Source: Dipylidium caninum
Taxonomy: Eukaryota > Platyhelminthes > Cestoda > Cyclophyllidea > Dipylidiidae
Assembly: GCA_017562135.1 (NCBI GenBank)
Contig: QEYB01000629.1
Span: forward strand, 248,001 to 312,000
Direction of reading: 5' to 3'
Length of the DNA stretch: 64,000 bases
How positions within the stretch are numbered: the first letter of the stretch is position 1; each line of letters starts with the position of its first letter. The position numbers and the translations under genes were made by a program. The notes under the pieces are model-generated. The model was given only the letters and a program-made list of their open reading frames with translations. It made no database searches and was not told the DNA's origin. Shown here piece by piece: positions 24,801 to 39,800 of the stretch.

Positions 24801-27800
24801 GCATACAATAGGCGAATTGGACCTACATTTGCATGGCTGCGTTAGGCATCAAGAAACGGAAGAAGATCCCATGAGCGCTGGTGGCTTTATCCTTAGATGG
24901 AGTGATGAGTTCGTGTTGGAGGCCCGTCAGCTCATAAGTGATGTAGGCTCGGCGTACGTAGACCTCCAGGGCTGCATTTACCACGGTGGGATTCTGGTGG
25001 TAAAAGAACTCCAACAATACGTCGAATACGGAGGTCTCTGAGGTGATAAGGCGTTGTAGAGTCTCGGTTGTCGAGTGGTTGTTCCCAAAAGTGCTTATCG
25101 CCGAGAGGATTATGGATTCTACCTGGATGAAGAAGCAGTACCGAAATCCATCTTGAGTTTACAAACGGACATTTAGGCAACCAACACAAATCATTTGAAT
25201 GAGAATGTATATTAGTAGAAGGCAAAGTCATTCCAGCTTTGATCTCATTGTTTACGAAATCGCAAAAATTGGTCCTGATAAAACGAAGTCGTCAACTTAT
25301 ATTTAAGTAGTATTATTTACCTGTTTGCAGTAATGAACGCCGCCAGTAGGCGTTTTTCACAAAACCAAATAAAGGCGGGGTTCAGCTAATCGTCAAATGG
25401 GATAGAGAAATACTGGTTGAACTTGAGCACTTGAGAACAATGATGACAAAAAGTGACGCCCACTTACTTCTAAATCCCCCTGTGGTAGAGGAAAAATGAG
25501 GGTAGCCACGAGCAGAGATGGAAGGGGAGAACAGTTATTAAGAAAATAGCCGCAATAACTTTATGTACTTAAACTTCGGATTCCAGTACAGCTTGTGAGA
25601 CTCGAATTCAAGATGTACATGTGATCTGCGTGCGAAGGCCAGTGACACCGGGAGATCGATCCTCATGTTAGCTCAACTGACGTTACCATCAGGCTTTATT
25701 CACTTATTACACCACATTTACACGTTTACACATCTTCAACCCACCAAATTCACTTCACAACGCAGCACGACACACGAAAATGACGCATGAATGAACATAA
25801 AATGTAGACTAGCAGCAAATTGGCGAATTAAAACATCGGAGTGGAAAGGACAGCAGAAAGCATTTCAAGTATTTGCTCTTGATTCCTCTGACACGTCAAG
25901 CCAATGCAGTGGAACCGAAAACATGCACAATAGCTTTCTAAAGAAATATATTTCATATCTTAAAAAAAGCCATAAGTACCCATTGGTAACCACGGCGGCA
26001 ACAATTTGGAAAGGTAATATGAAGTTAGTCGTAATGTAACCAGAACGAATCAATTTCGGACGCTAATTAAACGACCGAGCCCCACAAATTGGCCCGGAGA
26101 GCCCGGTTGCGCAGAATTAGGCTTTTATAGATGTGCACAGCACTTTTTCGTACACTGCGAGCCTAATTGTTCAAATCTGACAAGATTTTATCACGATGCT
26201 CAAAGGACGGTCAATCTCGAACAATGTAGCTAGCAAAAATATCAAATTACTGTCGGTTACCAGAAGTAACTAAAGTAAGTAAAAGCAAAGCGTTGCCAAA
26301 TGATTCTGTCTGAATTCACCATACACAAACCTGGTTACGCCTCAGTTCGTAAGGCGGCGATTGCGCAGAGATAAGGAACTTCCTAGCTGCAAGCGCCACC
26401 TTGGCGTTTTCGGCCTGACCCAATTGTGTGAGTGCGGTGAGCGAATCGAAGAGGTCTTTGCTGAGCCGGGGTAGTAGCTCTTCACGAAGAGAAGCGCTGC
26501 ATTCAAGGAGACCGCAGACAAGAGCATTTTTTGCAGCCAAATGATGATGTGAAAAGTGAACTGCCACGACATCGGCCACCGACGTGGGGTCCGCCAAGCG
26601 CCTAATCCACTCCGGTAGTCGGCAGCAGCCCGAAAAGTGTGTAATCAGATCGACGGCAGGGGAAACATCGCCGGCGCCATTGTTACTGCTGCTGCCGCCT
26701 GTAGACTCCTTTTGACGAGCGAATAAGAGCGTCACACAACGGTCGTACTGACCTTTTCGAAGAAGTGGTGTAAGAAAATAGAGTAAGGATATGTAATCCC
26801 CCTGTCTATTTGTGTCAATTTTTACGAAATTATACAGAATTAGAACAATTTTGTGAGCGAGTCTATAAAAAAATCAAAATGACCTAATTTTGACCGTCAA
26901 GTTACAAATTCACCCCTGCAAAAATTCACCGGCGCATAGGGTGCCTGTTTGCGATCTCAGACAGTAGATCTTGACGAGAACAAGAAACGCAAGCATCCGG
27001 AAAAAAAACTCGAAAGAAGGTAAAGTTAGCACAAATGAGATACCAAAAGACTATGTAACTTTTGAAGTGAGAACAAGGAGCATCTGGAGACAATATGCCG
27101 AGAATTATCATTTCTCATCTTAATAGGTGTCAAAATTGGAGCACATTAATTTCGTCACGGGAGTGAAATAGCGTCAAAAGCTAAGAATACATACTGACTG
27201 AGTACCATCGCGATGAAGAGTTTGTGCGCCATATTTTAGCATAATAAGGTCATCGATGCAGCAGTAGAATGTTCAAGGATTCTCGGTCAACAAGAATTTG
27301 TGGGTCTAGGACTATGTTAATTGATTCATACCCTTCGTCTTTCATATTCAGTATTCGTTGAATAAACTAGGTGAAAGGTTTTATTTCAAAAGCAATTTAT
27401 GGCAAAAGAGACCCACCGTGTTGGTAGTGCTGTTCAACTGCCACATAGGCAGCCAGAAGGTTGACGAGGACATAGGACGCATGGCCCCGAACACCATCTT
27501 CGAAGCGCCGCGCGAGATCGACTAGACGTGAAGTAAGTTCCCCGTAAGCCGTGACAGAGGCGTCGGTGGCGACGGGATGCTTAGGCGAGCCTGCTTCTAT
27601 CACACGAAGAATACGCTCCGAGGGAAAATTTGTGAGAACTGAAGTCACCTGATTGGAATAAGATGAAGCGATGGAAAGCAGTGACTGTTCCACACCAACA
27701 GGGAGGCGGCCGGAGAGCTGAGCGATTAAATCCTGTAGATGGGGCGAAATGAGAGACAAGAGTCGAAAGTGCTTTCGAGAAAGAAAAATACCTGTTTGAG

Positions 27801-30800
27801 CTGCTCTTTAAACCGGAGTGACTTCAATTTTAGTGGTTTAAATTTAACTTTCAGCATTATGCTCTAATTCCTTTAAAAAGTCGACGAGAAGAACGGTGGG
27901 GCGAACTAACCATAATGAACGCAAATAAAAGGGATAGCCGAATTGAACACAAGAACAATGGGCGAAACTCAAATGAGGAAGAGAAAATGAATAGAAAAAC
28001 GGATCGTTAGCTCATAAATTTAAGTGTTTAGTCGAACCACCGTCAAGTAAAGTGATAGTCAAGGCATTTAACTTAAGAATAGCTGCTGGATTTTATTAAA
28101 AATGACAAAAGACATTTGAGCAGAAGAGTCTAACAAAATATATCCTATGAAGACCTGAAAGCTGTTGTAGAGGATGAAGAGATTAACCCAAAACACAGAC
28201 ATAAGCTGCTACGGATTCCATTATCCACGAAAGTAAGATCAAGTGAATAAGCGTCTTCTTTACTCACGACCTCTTTTCAATTTAGTTGCAACCATTTTTA
28301 CACACATGGAAATTACATCAGGTTCATTGTCCTTATTGCACAACATTTATGACGTAGAGCAGTGTTGGAAATGCCAATAGAGACCCTAGAACGACAGGTC
28401 AAAAAACCTGCAAATTACTGTGGTCAAGAGTCATTAGAGTTAATGAAGCGGATCACAGTAATAAATGCAAAAGTGAACACAAGAGAGCAGCATCTCAAAC
28501 GGTTAAGGATCACATAAATGAGAATGATAAGTTTAAATAGGGCCACTGTTCCCTTTCAGTACTGTATTCAAGTCCACCTTCCTAAAATCGGCCGAGAATT
28601 TTTACTTGAGATTTTCGCGTTGCGCGATATAAACATTTGTAGGCGCAGTTAAACCTGTCAATTACTATTGGAAGGACTGATTTAAATGCAAAAAAAACGC
28701 AGGAGCAGCAAAACTAAATGAAGTTGTGACATGATGTATGAGGATTAAACAGGACAGAGGTTACTTTGCGCAGTGTTAAAACGTTCGAAATGTCAGAATA
28801 AAGAGGTTATAGTTTAGAGAAAATTCATTCCATTGATTGAAGTTTTATGATGGAATCATGTACTGTTTATTAATAGTTACTCACCTCCAACTCCAACAAA
28901 GGCAGATTGGGATCCCGAAGGCACTGAAATAAATCATCCAACTTGGGTTTGAGCCAACGGGAGAAATGGGGTTCTGGAAGGGCGTAGCCCAGTAGGACCT
29001 CCTGGAATTCGCGTAGACATCGATTAAAGACGCGGTGGACGGCTGAGGCGGCAGTGGCCACTGGGCCAACTCCGCTACCAAAAGGTTGGAGATTTGCGAA
29101 GGCAAGGGAATTGGCAGTATCGACACAAGAGGAGATCCCCTCGTCACTGAACGGGCCACAGGAGAGAGAGCTGATTGAGGGAATCATGAAATCCGACGAG
29201 CTGCAAGTGTCTGCCGCCCCTCCTGTTGTATGCACCGGAATCAGCTGCCCCCTTTAGATGAAGGGGAAATCTAAGATTAGCATGGCCTTGATACACAGGG
29301 ATTATCATAACAAGGTCAAATTTCACCAACTTTACATTAGAAATTTTATGTCTTCATAGCACTTCTTTCCTGAAGTCTAGTCACTTTTAACAAAAAATGA
29401 CAATTATAGATTTAGAAAGAGTCGATGTAGTCCAAACTTTGTGGAATTTTTGACATCGAGCTTCGACATATTGACTAGGTATACGACCGATGGGCTCTGA
29501 ATACCGTTATTTGATTATGACAAGTAGATGTCGTCACTGCGACTGAACAGATCTTATCTACCTAAAAGGGCGTCGAGTTGTAGCAGGTAGTCATCAAAAA
29601 TAGTTATCACTTAAATAATGATCAAAAGGGCATGACCATCAGTGTTTTCCGACTAAGTAAAGATATGTCGTCCAAGAAAGGGGAGCTATCATGCATCAAG
29701 AAAAGGGATCTTTGTTTCCAATTTTTAAATTGGGATCACTAACATAAAGGTTATTGTGAGGATGAAGTAACCCAAAAAATAATCTAATGAGCAGTACTGT
29801 ATAGTAATGAAATTGAGAAGGGGTAGACGGATAAATAAAGAGAAAACGAGGTTGAAATATGGAAAACATTATAAAATCTCTTGGAATTAATCGAGACACT
29901 CGTAATTTGAGAAATTCTTATACGCAACAAAGCAAATATAGTGGGTATTTCCTCCCCGGGGAAAAGAACACCCCGTTGATGCAACGTCAAGATGGCAACA
30001 ATAACAGTTACGCGCCATTGTGAGAACATCCGGCACTAAGGCAACGACAAAGGGTATGGCGGACACTCTAAACATTCCGATACAGTTCAATGTTAGGCGA
30101 ATTGAGTAGGAGTTTCTTTGATTAAAATTGACCAAGTAGCACAAGATCTTGTCGTCTTAGTCAAAAAAGTCTATCAAATGCATTTAATTACTCGATGAAG
30201 TCACGAACAACGCGCTTTGGTCAAGTAGGCAGCGAATGGCTTCAATAGCAGGGCCCACTTTTTGAAACTAAACCGAAAGGTATCTGATGACGACCTTGTG
30301 TCCACTCGCTCTCATTCCTGACAGTGCTTCAGTATGACGGAACTAAAGAAACTGTACTGAAAGTCTCATGAAAACATCTTAAGAAAATCACGAAAGTAAG
30401 GCAATCATTGGGGCCTATTTAAGAAAAAGATTTCTTCTTTAACGCATAAACAGTCGTAAACTATAAGTGATGTAAATTTTAGACCTATAATGGGGTTTAT
30501 TTAACTCACTAGTGTTAGGGGAAATAAAGATACTCTTGGCTACTCGGAAGTAACAAAGTTAAATCCAAACGCACTTCTTATGTAAATGTCACAAGAAATA
30601 GCAAATTAACACCGCGAACCGACCCAAAGGATGCAATAAAAAGGTTAACTCGGACCACTCCCCTTCGAAGTTACAACGAATCACCCCCGATGAGTTGCCA
30701 ACGAGAGGAAAGGAAATGAGCAAAGTAGTGGGGAAGTGGCCAATTGTTTTCCTCTAACGCTAATGAAAATTATGCACTGTGATTAAAAAATATATATTTA

Positions 30801-33800
30801 TTCGGAAAGAAAGCAAACACCTTAAGAGTTGAGCGAAACCATGAGAATATTTTGTGCACTTCGAAAATCTATCCAAAATGTGTGCATTTATGTCAAAAGT
30901 CTAGACGACGTTTCGGCCGAATTGTTTTAACACACTTATTCCGACACGACTATCTTACGTGAAGAGCTTAATATTTTGACACTGTTGAGGGTCGTCCAGT
31001 TGAAGTCTTCCAATTGGAGCCCCGGTTTCGAGTATAGCACCGGAACTGCGGAGATGAAAGAGCACTCCGGAGGCAGGAGCTCGCAACTCAAGAACCAGCT
31101 TCATCACCTCAACCAAAGCAAAGACCTCGTTCTCAACGAGGTGGCACCCGTCACCCACGGTGTACTGGACTAGTTTCCCTGTCGAGGGTGAACTAACAAG
31201 GCAGAAAAATAACGAGTTTTAGCCAGCGAATTTGAAAGTCAATTAACTTCGGTGTTGATAAACTTGTCGATAACAAAGCTTTCCGTATACTACAATGGCA
31301 ACACTGAAAAAAAGGGAAATGAGCGGATTTCCGTAGTTAGATGCAAAGATTAACCAACCATATCTCCTCACAGATACCGACATTCAAGTTAAAATACGCA
31401 GAGGTAGAAAACTTCCGCCTACCCATGGGACGCTCGTTTGGGGGAATGACTGGGCTCAGAGCAATCTTTCACTATTAAGCTTGTCAAAAGAAACCTCCTG
31501 ATGTGAACCACTGGCGTCGAATTCAAACGTTGTCTTGGACTGAAGGATTATTATCCCGAAATTGACATTAACATACGTCAATGCTCACGCTCTTTTAGGA
31601 TCCGAAAATCCTTAAAAGACTTGTTATTTTACCAAACCCACCGAAGAATGGAAGGGTCCCACTCCTTCGAAAAGGTCAAAGTTCGGTTATCAATAACAGT
31701 TCGATAGCCTTGCGCGTCCTCCTGGCAGTAGGTCATGTAAGAGGAGGACTCATGGTTGATTAGAAGACCGTCGCTAGACATCCGAAGCACCTCAGCTGAT
31801 TGAAGACCACCGTTTGTTATCAAGTGGAAGGATGTCTCACCCGTGCGCACAACCTAGGAAATTAGAAATGAACAAGAAAATCGGCAATTATATCTACTCC
31901 ACATAATTAGTCTTACCATCAAAAAAAGTCAGCCAATTTAGTCTCTCAACTCCCAGAATCCCTCTCCGAGCCGACCTACTGTTCACAACGATTTCGAACA
32001 CATCTTTTCGGATGCAAACGAGACCCCACGGTTTAATGAGTTTTCAAATAGTTGCATTGGGACACGGCTAACTGTTTCCTCGCTACCATTAGACACGCAG
32101 TCGCGTGTTGTTAAGAGGAAATACCGTAGTCGTGCGCGTTGAAATTATTTAGTGTTTATGATAAATACTTAATAGGCATGTTAGTCATTAGCCAATACAA
32201 CTCCGTGAGCAAGTTAGGTTTGGCAACGATCAAAGTCGCCTGACGTGAAGTAGGTTCAGTAAACTTGCAAAACCCCTAATCACGACACAAGTACGGGGAT
32301 GAGAAGTGGTCACAACCTATAAATCGGTCATGTGAGCAACAAGTGGAACCCAGTGACAAAAACTATTGACTAGCGACTCAGGAGTGTGTAGACACCCAAC
32401 AAACAAGGTTACACTGTGAATGAACGCAAATGGGGAGGATAGATATGGCTCACTTGAAGGACGTATTTTATGCCGTCTGCGATCAAGGTGACATCGACAA
32501 TGTTGCTCAGCTCATTCGTGGGTATGAATTGGCCTCTAAATTTGGTGAAATTATAAGTAGACATTAAAAATATCTCAAAGGAGGCGCTAGTAATGTCAGG
32601 TTTCCAATATTTACCTTTCAACATGAACATGAAAATTCTTGTTGGCTTTCTCGAAGGCATTGTAACCGATGTGCAGAGCAGTACACATCACCCCAAGTAG
32701 TACATCCGGTTTTTCCGGCTAAAAAATGGAGAGCAAATGTGCTTTGCTAAAAATGAATGCCACTCTTCACATTCCGCTGAAATGAACAAAAGCATTTTCA
32801 CACGGTGGAGCTTAGTTCACCCAATACTTAAGCTTACACGGTCCTTCTGGGCGATCAAACGGTCAAGCCACTCGGTGTCAATCTCATTTCGAATGTAAGC
32901 GTCAGACTCGAGAATTTTTATGAGATACTCTACAGTTGTTCGGAAGTCGCCGCGAATGAGGAGTTCTCGCAATGCAAGCACCATATTCCTATGGAGAGAA
33001 CCAAAGCATCGAATATGAGCGGATGTTTCAAACCAACTCCATCACGTATAAAATATGAACAGCCCTTGAGTAGGTGGGAAAGAAGTATTTTTTGATGAAT
33101 AATGAAGTTATGAAAAAAAGCACTAAATGTCTCATTAAATAAAGTCAGAGCGTACGCACAAAAAGGATGAAAAGAATTGAAGGCTTTTGTAGCGGTATCG
33201 CGAGACCTAACTCGGTGAAGGAACATGTGCACGAGTATTGAAAGTAAAAATCGGGAACAGATTGAAGAAGAATGGCAAGAAATCTAGCACAATTGTGAAT
33301 CATTTTGAAGGAGTAAGTGTTTACCCTAAAAACACACATCAACGACAGCATGCGTGCCAGGTGGGAATTTTAATCAAGTAAATTTGGTGTCACCTTTGTC
33401 AATGAATGGACTGAAAAGTATAGATGCAAAGCACCCCATAAGTCAAGTCGGTTACACTCATGACCACAATGCGTAAATAAGCACGTGTGAATCGTTGATG
33501 ATATCAAATGGGAAGTGAGCAGAATTAAATGACAGCAAACCGATACTGCAAACCATGATAGCAAACTGAGACTGCAGAATACACATGCCACTCCAATGTG
33601 AGTTCCTAGGCTCTCTTCAAGTCTGAGCAGAGGAAGTGGGAAGTCAAAGACAAGAGTATTCCAGAAGTATTGTATTGCCACTTATTCAACCGCCTTCTTT
33701 GCATTTACTACTTCTATAACCAGTCATATCAACATCCGGAAGTTCAGTACGACAGCAGGCGCAATTACACGCGACTAGTCCATCGTAACATCTCATTCAA

Positions 33801-36800
33801 AGGCATATAATCGCTAGATTTGATAGTATAAACCAAGCACCACTGGTTATCATTAACAAGCAATCACAAGGTAAGGAGCAAAATGCATATGTTTAAGATA
33901 ATCCAGATCTTGTGATATTGACTAGAAAGATTTTGCCGTGCTTATTCATGTAGACAAAAAATGTCGTGAAGAACCAAGAGCACAGGTGACTAACGAGAAA
34001 AATCTAGAAGTATAAAAAGGTATCTCAAAGACGTCAAAGTGGTGATCGTTAACAACTCAGCCGCTGAGTGATTTGAGTACTGGACATTAGAAAAGTTGAG
34101 ACTGTGACGGATTTGTCAACAGAGGGCGCCGGTAAACAAAAGTGATGAAAGAAGCGTGGTCAACAACAGGAGCGAGAACAAAGCGCAAAACTAAGAGTCC
34201 TCAACAGATCATAGGATGTCAACAACACTGAAATACTGCAAAAGCACTTTTGGAGATTTGAACGGCTACATATTTATTTGTTCGAATTTTTCGGCCTCCA
34301 CACTATCTACCCTCATTTAATTACGCGATCGCATCCTCAACATCGAAACGTAGGGTTAATGTAGAAAGGCTAGATAACCCTTGACTGGCCGTTGTCAAAA
34401 TACGTATGAAATCGTATGAAAGTCCTCCATGGATCATGTATAAAAAAATTTTAAATTTTATAACTTAGGCTAATTATGAAGCGAAAATAAGGGTGCAAAT
34501 ATAGGGAATTACTCTCTAGCTTCCTCTCGTGAGGCTTCGGAAGAAAAGCAGTGCCCAAATTGCGAATCTGCGAATTCATGGATGCCGCCAACTGTGCCGA
34601 CACTGAAATAGCCCCAAACGGAACGACTGCTCTTGAAGTTGAGTTCGAAGACGTCACCAGAGTGGGGTTTAAAACCTTCGTCGGGGTCTTCGCTAGTGAT
34701 ACGCACTGCAATGACATGTGAGGAGGGTGGGTGTCGCAGATGAAGGCTATTGCTCAGCGACACCGAACAGTCTGATGAATTGACAAGTCCAAAGAAATGG
34801 CGAATATCCTTGATCCGGATCAAGGGCAAGCCCATTGCAATCTACGTACAAAGGTGTAATTACGTTAACTACGAGGCATGAGAAGCTTTTCAGAAACTAT
34901 GTTTAGGAATCTTCACTAATTCTATACCAATTCTAATAAACGAACCTGAAGCTGGCAGGCAGGCAAGTTAACCCCAGATATAACCTCGGTGCATGGGTGC
35001 TCCACTTGGAGACGAGGGTTTAATTCCAGGAAAAAGTATTCTTGAGTTTGAGGATTATAGAGGTACTCCATCGTGCCGGCACCACTATAGCCCACTAGTT
35101 TTGCCAACCGAATTGCATCCTAAGAAGACAAGGAAAAATATGATAATCCATTATTTGCACATGTTTCTCTCTACCACGTGAATTCACCTTTACGCTAGTG
35201 GCGCTTTGGATGTTGACCAAAAAATCAGGAACTAAGGGGAGCATTCAAGAGTTAACCGGAAGTATATGGCACAGTTTCGTTTTAGTTGCCAATATCACGG
35301 AAGTGGTTGCTGAAATGGGGGTCAACTAACACGGCGGATTACGTCAATAGAGGTTTTATGTATCAAGACTGACAGAGGTTTTAACCATGTTCTAAACTCT
35401 GTACTCCTATTGACAGTCTTCCCAGTCCTCCTGTTTAACAGAAGGCTACTTGCACATAAGCGAGCCCTAAAAACACCTTCAGAAAGAAATCCGGTACACG
35501 AATAAGAGTATATAAATGTGTGACTTGCCCGTTCCATAGCGTCAAAGACAGATTTAGGCGCAATGACGCAGGGTGCCTCTTCGAGAATCTTCTGGTGGCG
35601 CCGTTGAACGGAGCAGTCGCGACCATAGAGACTGATAGCTTCACCGTATTCGTCGGCTAGTAGTTGAACTTCCAGATGGCGTACTTGTTCAACACATTTC
35701 ATTACAAAAATTGGCGAATCAGGCACCTCGGTCTCAACCTGCATGAGAGAGAAAGAAGGTTGGACAAATTAGGAGCGAAGGGCTCGGATAGCTGTGGACT
35801 TCACGAGGACAATTGAAATGAAATCCGGCAACATAAAAGCATAAAAAAACATGTACCGGGGTGCGAACTCATAAAGCTGTGCCAATGTCCGATTTTCACT
35901 TCATAGAACAATCTATTTCAATCGCCATTCCTCATAGTGAGATGCATAAGAGGCAATGGACCCGTAAAATTGATGGGAATGTCTATGCCAATGACATAAA
36001 GCATTGAACGGGAAACCAAAACGATAATTCACGCACTCCAAAAATGCGCATGCAATGTATGACACGGTAAAATGCGTGTCAGTCAAATCTGATCTTAGCA
36101 AAAGTGATTATCGAAGAATCGGACAACGCTGGCCATTGTGATGAGTTCCCACATTTGAAGTGAACCGAAGAGTTAAGGAACGAGGCTAAAGGGGTAAAGC
36201 CGGGCTTTGAGGAGCAATTACAGCAGAAAAGACGTTGCAAGTCTCATAAACATATTTTTAAGTGTCCACGGTACATGAAAATGTACCGAGTAAGCGCCTT
36301 CAATCTCATATTTTCACAACTCGTATAACTCTTGATGCCTTCTCACACACCCTAATCATTCAGTCTAGGGGCTTTGTGACTTGGTATTGCTGTTGTTGAC
36401 AAAATAGATGCAGAGTTTGTAAAGTGATGTCGAAAAGAAAAATGTATTCGTTCCTCATCAAGGTACATTACCCCCCCCCATGTGTATCCAAAAGATAGTT
36501 AAGGCTTTAAGACCCAAAATCGACGTATGAAGGAATATAATTCACGTCTTTACACGAAAAATATTTATCACAGTAACCGAAGAAGATTGACAAGTCGTTT
36601 AAGGTTGGACAGGGGCTGATGTTGTATGGCTGTACTCCCTCTCAAAAATCCCACCAGAGTGAAGGCCGGTTGACAGAGTTTCACTGCCACGTCACGTGCT
36701 GCCTCTGTAGATTCCAGAAATTAACGCTTTGGTGCGTTAGAGTAATAATTTCCTATCAAACAATGCTAGGTTCCAAGAAAATAGTGTGTAGCGCTATGGC

Positions 36801-39800
36801 TGGATTTGCAAAAACCATTTAGAAAACCGATTCTATGAAACGGTATTTTGCGATAGTCCTTTTGAAAACCGGTTCAGCAATCCACAGAGCTAAAGACATC
36901 ACGCATGAGGAGATGTAGCTTCTTTGAAGTGCACCCGAGAAAGACTAACGAATACGCGGCCAGCTGAATTGTTAGATGAATATTAGAAAAAGGGAGGTAA
37001 AAGGGTTTACGCGTAGGAAGACGAAGAATACTAAGCGAAGGGGAAATCAGTCCAGAAGGGGTCAGCAAAGATACGCTTAGATTCGAGTTATTGGCAGATT
37101 GACAGAGTCAAGCAGCCTTAAGGCTGCTAGAAAGCATAACCTATAAGACGACTAACTCAATGTGATGTTTCTACGCTTCGCTCCTGCCGTTCAGGTGTTA
37201 GTAGCATCCGATAAAGTACTCAAATTCATTTCTCGCTCGCCTGTTTCGAAAACTGTGACATGAAAGAGAGGCACGAAGTTGATCGAATTATTCCAAGACA
37301 GGACTAACGGTGGGTCAACAACAGGATGTCCTCCTTTGGGTTCATCCACTCCAAGGCATGAAGGCATACTACTATTCCGTGGGGGAAATTTGTAGACACA
37401 TTCAGCTAGAAAATCTGTTAATTACCAGATCAGGAACTGAAAATAGTAAAAAAATAGAAGACCCTCAATAACTATATCGTTAGAAATATATGATTATTGT
37501 TATTATCGAAGTGCCTTCATCACTGCGTCTTAGAAGTAGACATGAGGATATTCATGTGGTGGGCTCCATTTGGCAATAACATTGTCACCGCCTAGAAAGT
37601 TGTCTATCGTGACGCATGTTTATCAAAACCCGAAGTGCAGGTGATGGAATGAAAAGATGAACTTTTCAACGAGGATTGGCACGGCTAAAGTGCTGGAGCA
37701 AATATGGTATAGAAATGGGGAGAACGAGAAGGTAGTGTCCAGGGCGTGAGGCGATTTTATGAAGAAACGGAAAATATCATTAAAGTCATGAGCTTACCAG
37801 TAAAAAAATCTCATAATGACAAAATATCACACAATCAGTAAGCGCAAATACGTAACTACCCCCACTCTAGCCGAAGTACACAAAATACTTTTCTAGAGAG
37901 GACGTTAAAACAAGTCTAAGATTCATTCCTACCGAAAAAAGAAAGAAAACAAGAGCAAACCTGAGTGAGCCTGATATAGGCCATCAAAGCGTCCCGAAAG
38001 TAAGACGTAAATACTGCAACCAGACAGGGATAACATGCGAAAGGAGGGTGAAGCCAAAAACAGCGAACGTGCGAGCATGAATTAGAGGTTCATAATGTCT
38101 CCGATTAGAGCGGAGAAAAGGAAAAAAGGCAACACTTAAAAGCATCGAAGAAGAATCTGTCTGAGATGTTGTTGGATTAGGAGTAGAAAGTAATCGAGAA
38201 TCAAATCAATTTTTCGAAAAGGGAAAATCTAAGCACTTTTCCCTCCTATTTTGCAACATCTATTCCACAGTAAATTTGATACTGAAAAACATGATTATAT
38301 GAGTACTTTCACGGTCATTATTCAACAGAAGTACATAATAAAACATCGGAAATGGATTGAGACAGTAGGAGAAGCTTCTAGTAGATCAGTTCCCAGAGTT
38401 TGCTCTCAGGTATGAGGCTGCTACAGCCTACTAAACCGCAACGAGATTTCAAAGCCTCACGAATACGAACAAAGAGCTTGAAACCTCGATCGGACACCTG
38501 ATTGAAATCACGTAAACCATTCGAGATTCACCCTTAGCGGAGCGACGCAAAATCATCGCGACTTGGTAATGAGGAGGGCCGAGACGTGCAGAAGCAGACG
38601 AGAGCACTTTTGTGGGTAAATCAACAGAAAAGCAATTTATAACGTCATAGAATTCAGTAGCGAAAATTATAAAGAATACAAACACTTTGTAGAAACTTCA
38701 CAAATTATGCGCCTTTTGGAAAATACCTTCAGAATTTTTAATTCTGAGGACTGGAAGAAGGCACTGAGTTAGGAGATTGTGTTTGAAATATGAGTAGATA
38801 GAGACTGGCATTGTTGAACAAGACAAAAAGACCAGTTTGACCAGACGAATCGCAATAAAGCCAAGGTAAATGGGCGTACTTGCCGCAAGTCACGTGCCAT
38901 ATATGGTGAAATCAGTATGAGTGGTATCATCGAGTACCGAAATAGATGAGCGTAAGCAAGAAAAACAGCATGACAGGAACGTATAGCGGAGCAAACTATA
39001 AAAGCCACTTTCTAAGCCCACGATAAGGCATGAAGTCGTAGGAGAACTTTATTTGTAATATCTGCATTTAACTTTGAATGATTACGATTTAGTAAGAAGT
39101 TTAAAAAACCAGATTGGCAATCTCAAGGATAAGAGGATACTTGCAGACTTCTTAAGTATATCACTCCCTTTACCTAGAGCTGACAGTAAAAACGATAATT
39201 ATTATCACCTGCAGAAGCCGGAAAAACTCGGCAAAGTGGGAAAACGAGAAATTGTGGTTGAGTTTACTGAGAAAAAAAAAGAATTTTGTGTTTCTGTATG
39301 CTGGTCCCCACTGAGCAATTTAATTACGACTGAAAAAATTGAACAATTTAATTAATAGGGGACAGTTGCAGACACTTTAGTATACAGGTAAATTCGTTGA
39401 AGTCTTTAACTCTTCCCCTAGACTGGCATGAAATAGGCGAGGAAGTTTTTTTAGAACAAAAATGGAATAAGACACAAAGTACCTGACTGAAGAGTCCTGG
39501 GATATCTTCCGTGCATGTAACTCTTCGGATGCCCTTACCACCACCGCCTCCAGACGCCTTAATCATCACCGGGTAGCCAATGCGGTCTGCTATCGCTTGA
39601 CACTCCTCCGCCGTTTTTACACATGCATTTTCAAAGTCGTCCGCTGAGATGACATGCGGAACAATTGAGCGCCTGAATGGTGTCCCTGCAACTGGTGAAG
39701 ATTTCTCCAGACCTTCAATGTTCACGATGATGTCTGTTATATGCGAAGATACCACATTAGACGGTTCGACGCACATGTGTGCATTAGGATGCTCAAATAT

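Noticed and set aside
36460..36490. Run of nine to ten C residues
   Set aside because: A simple homopolymer within the largest ACC intron; no feature can be inferred.
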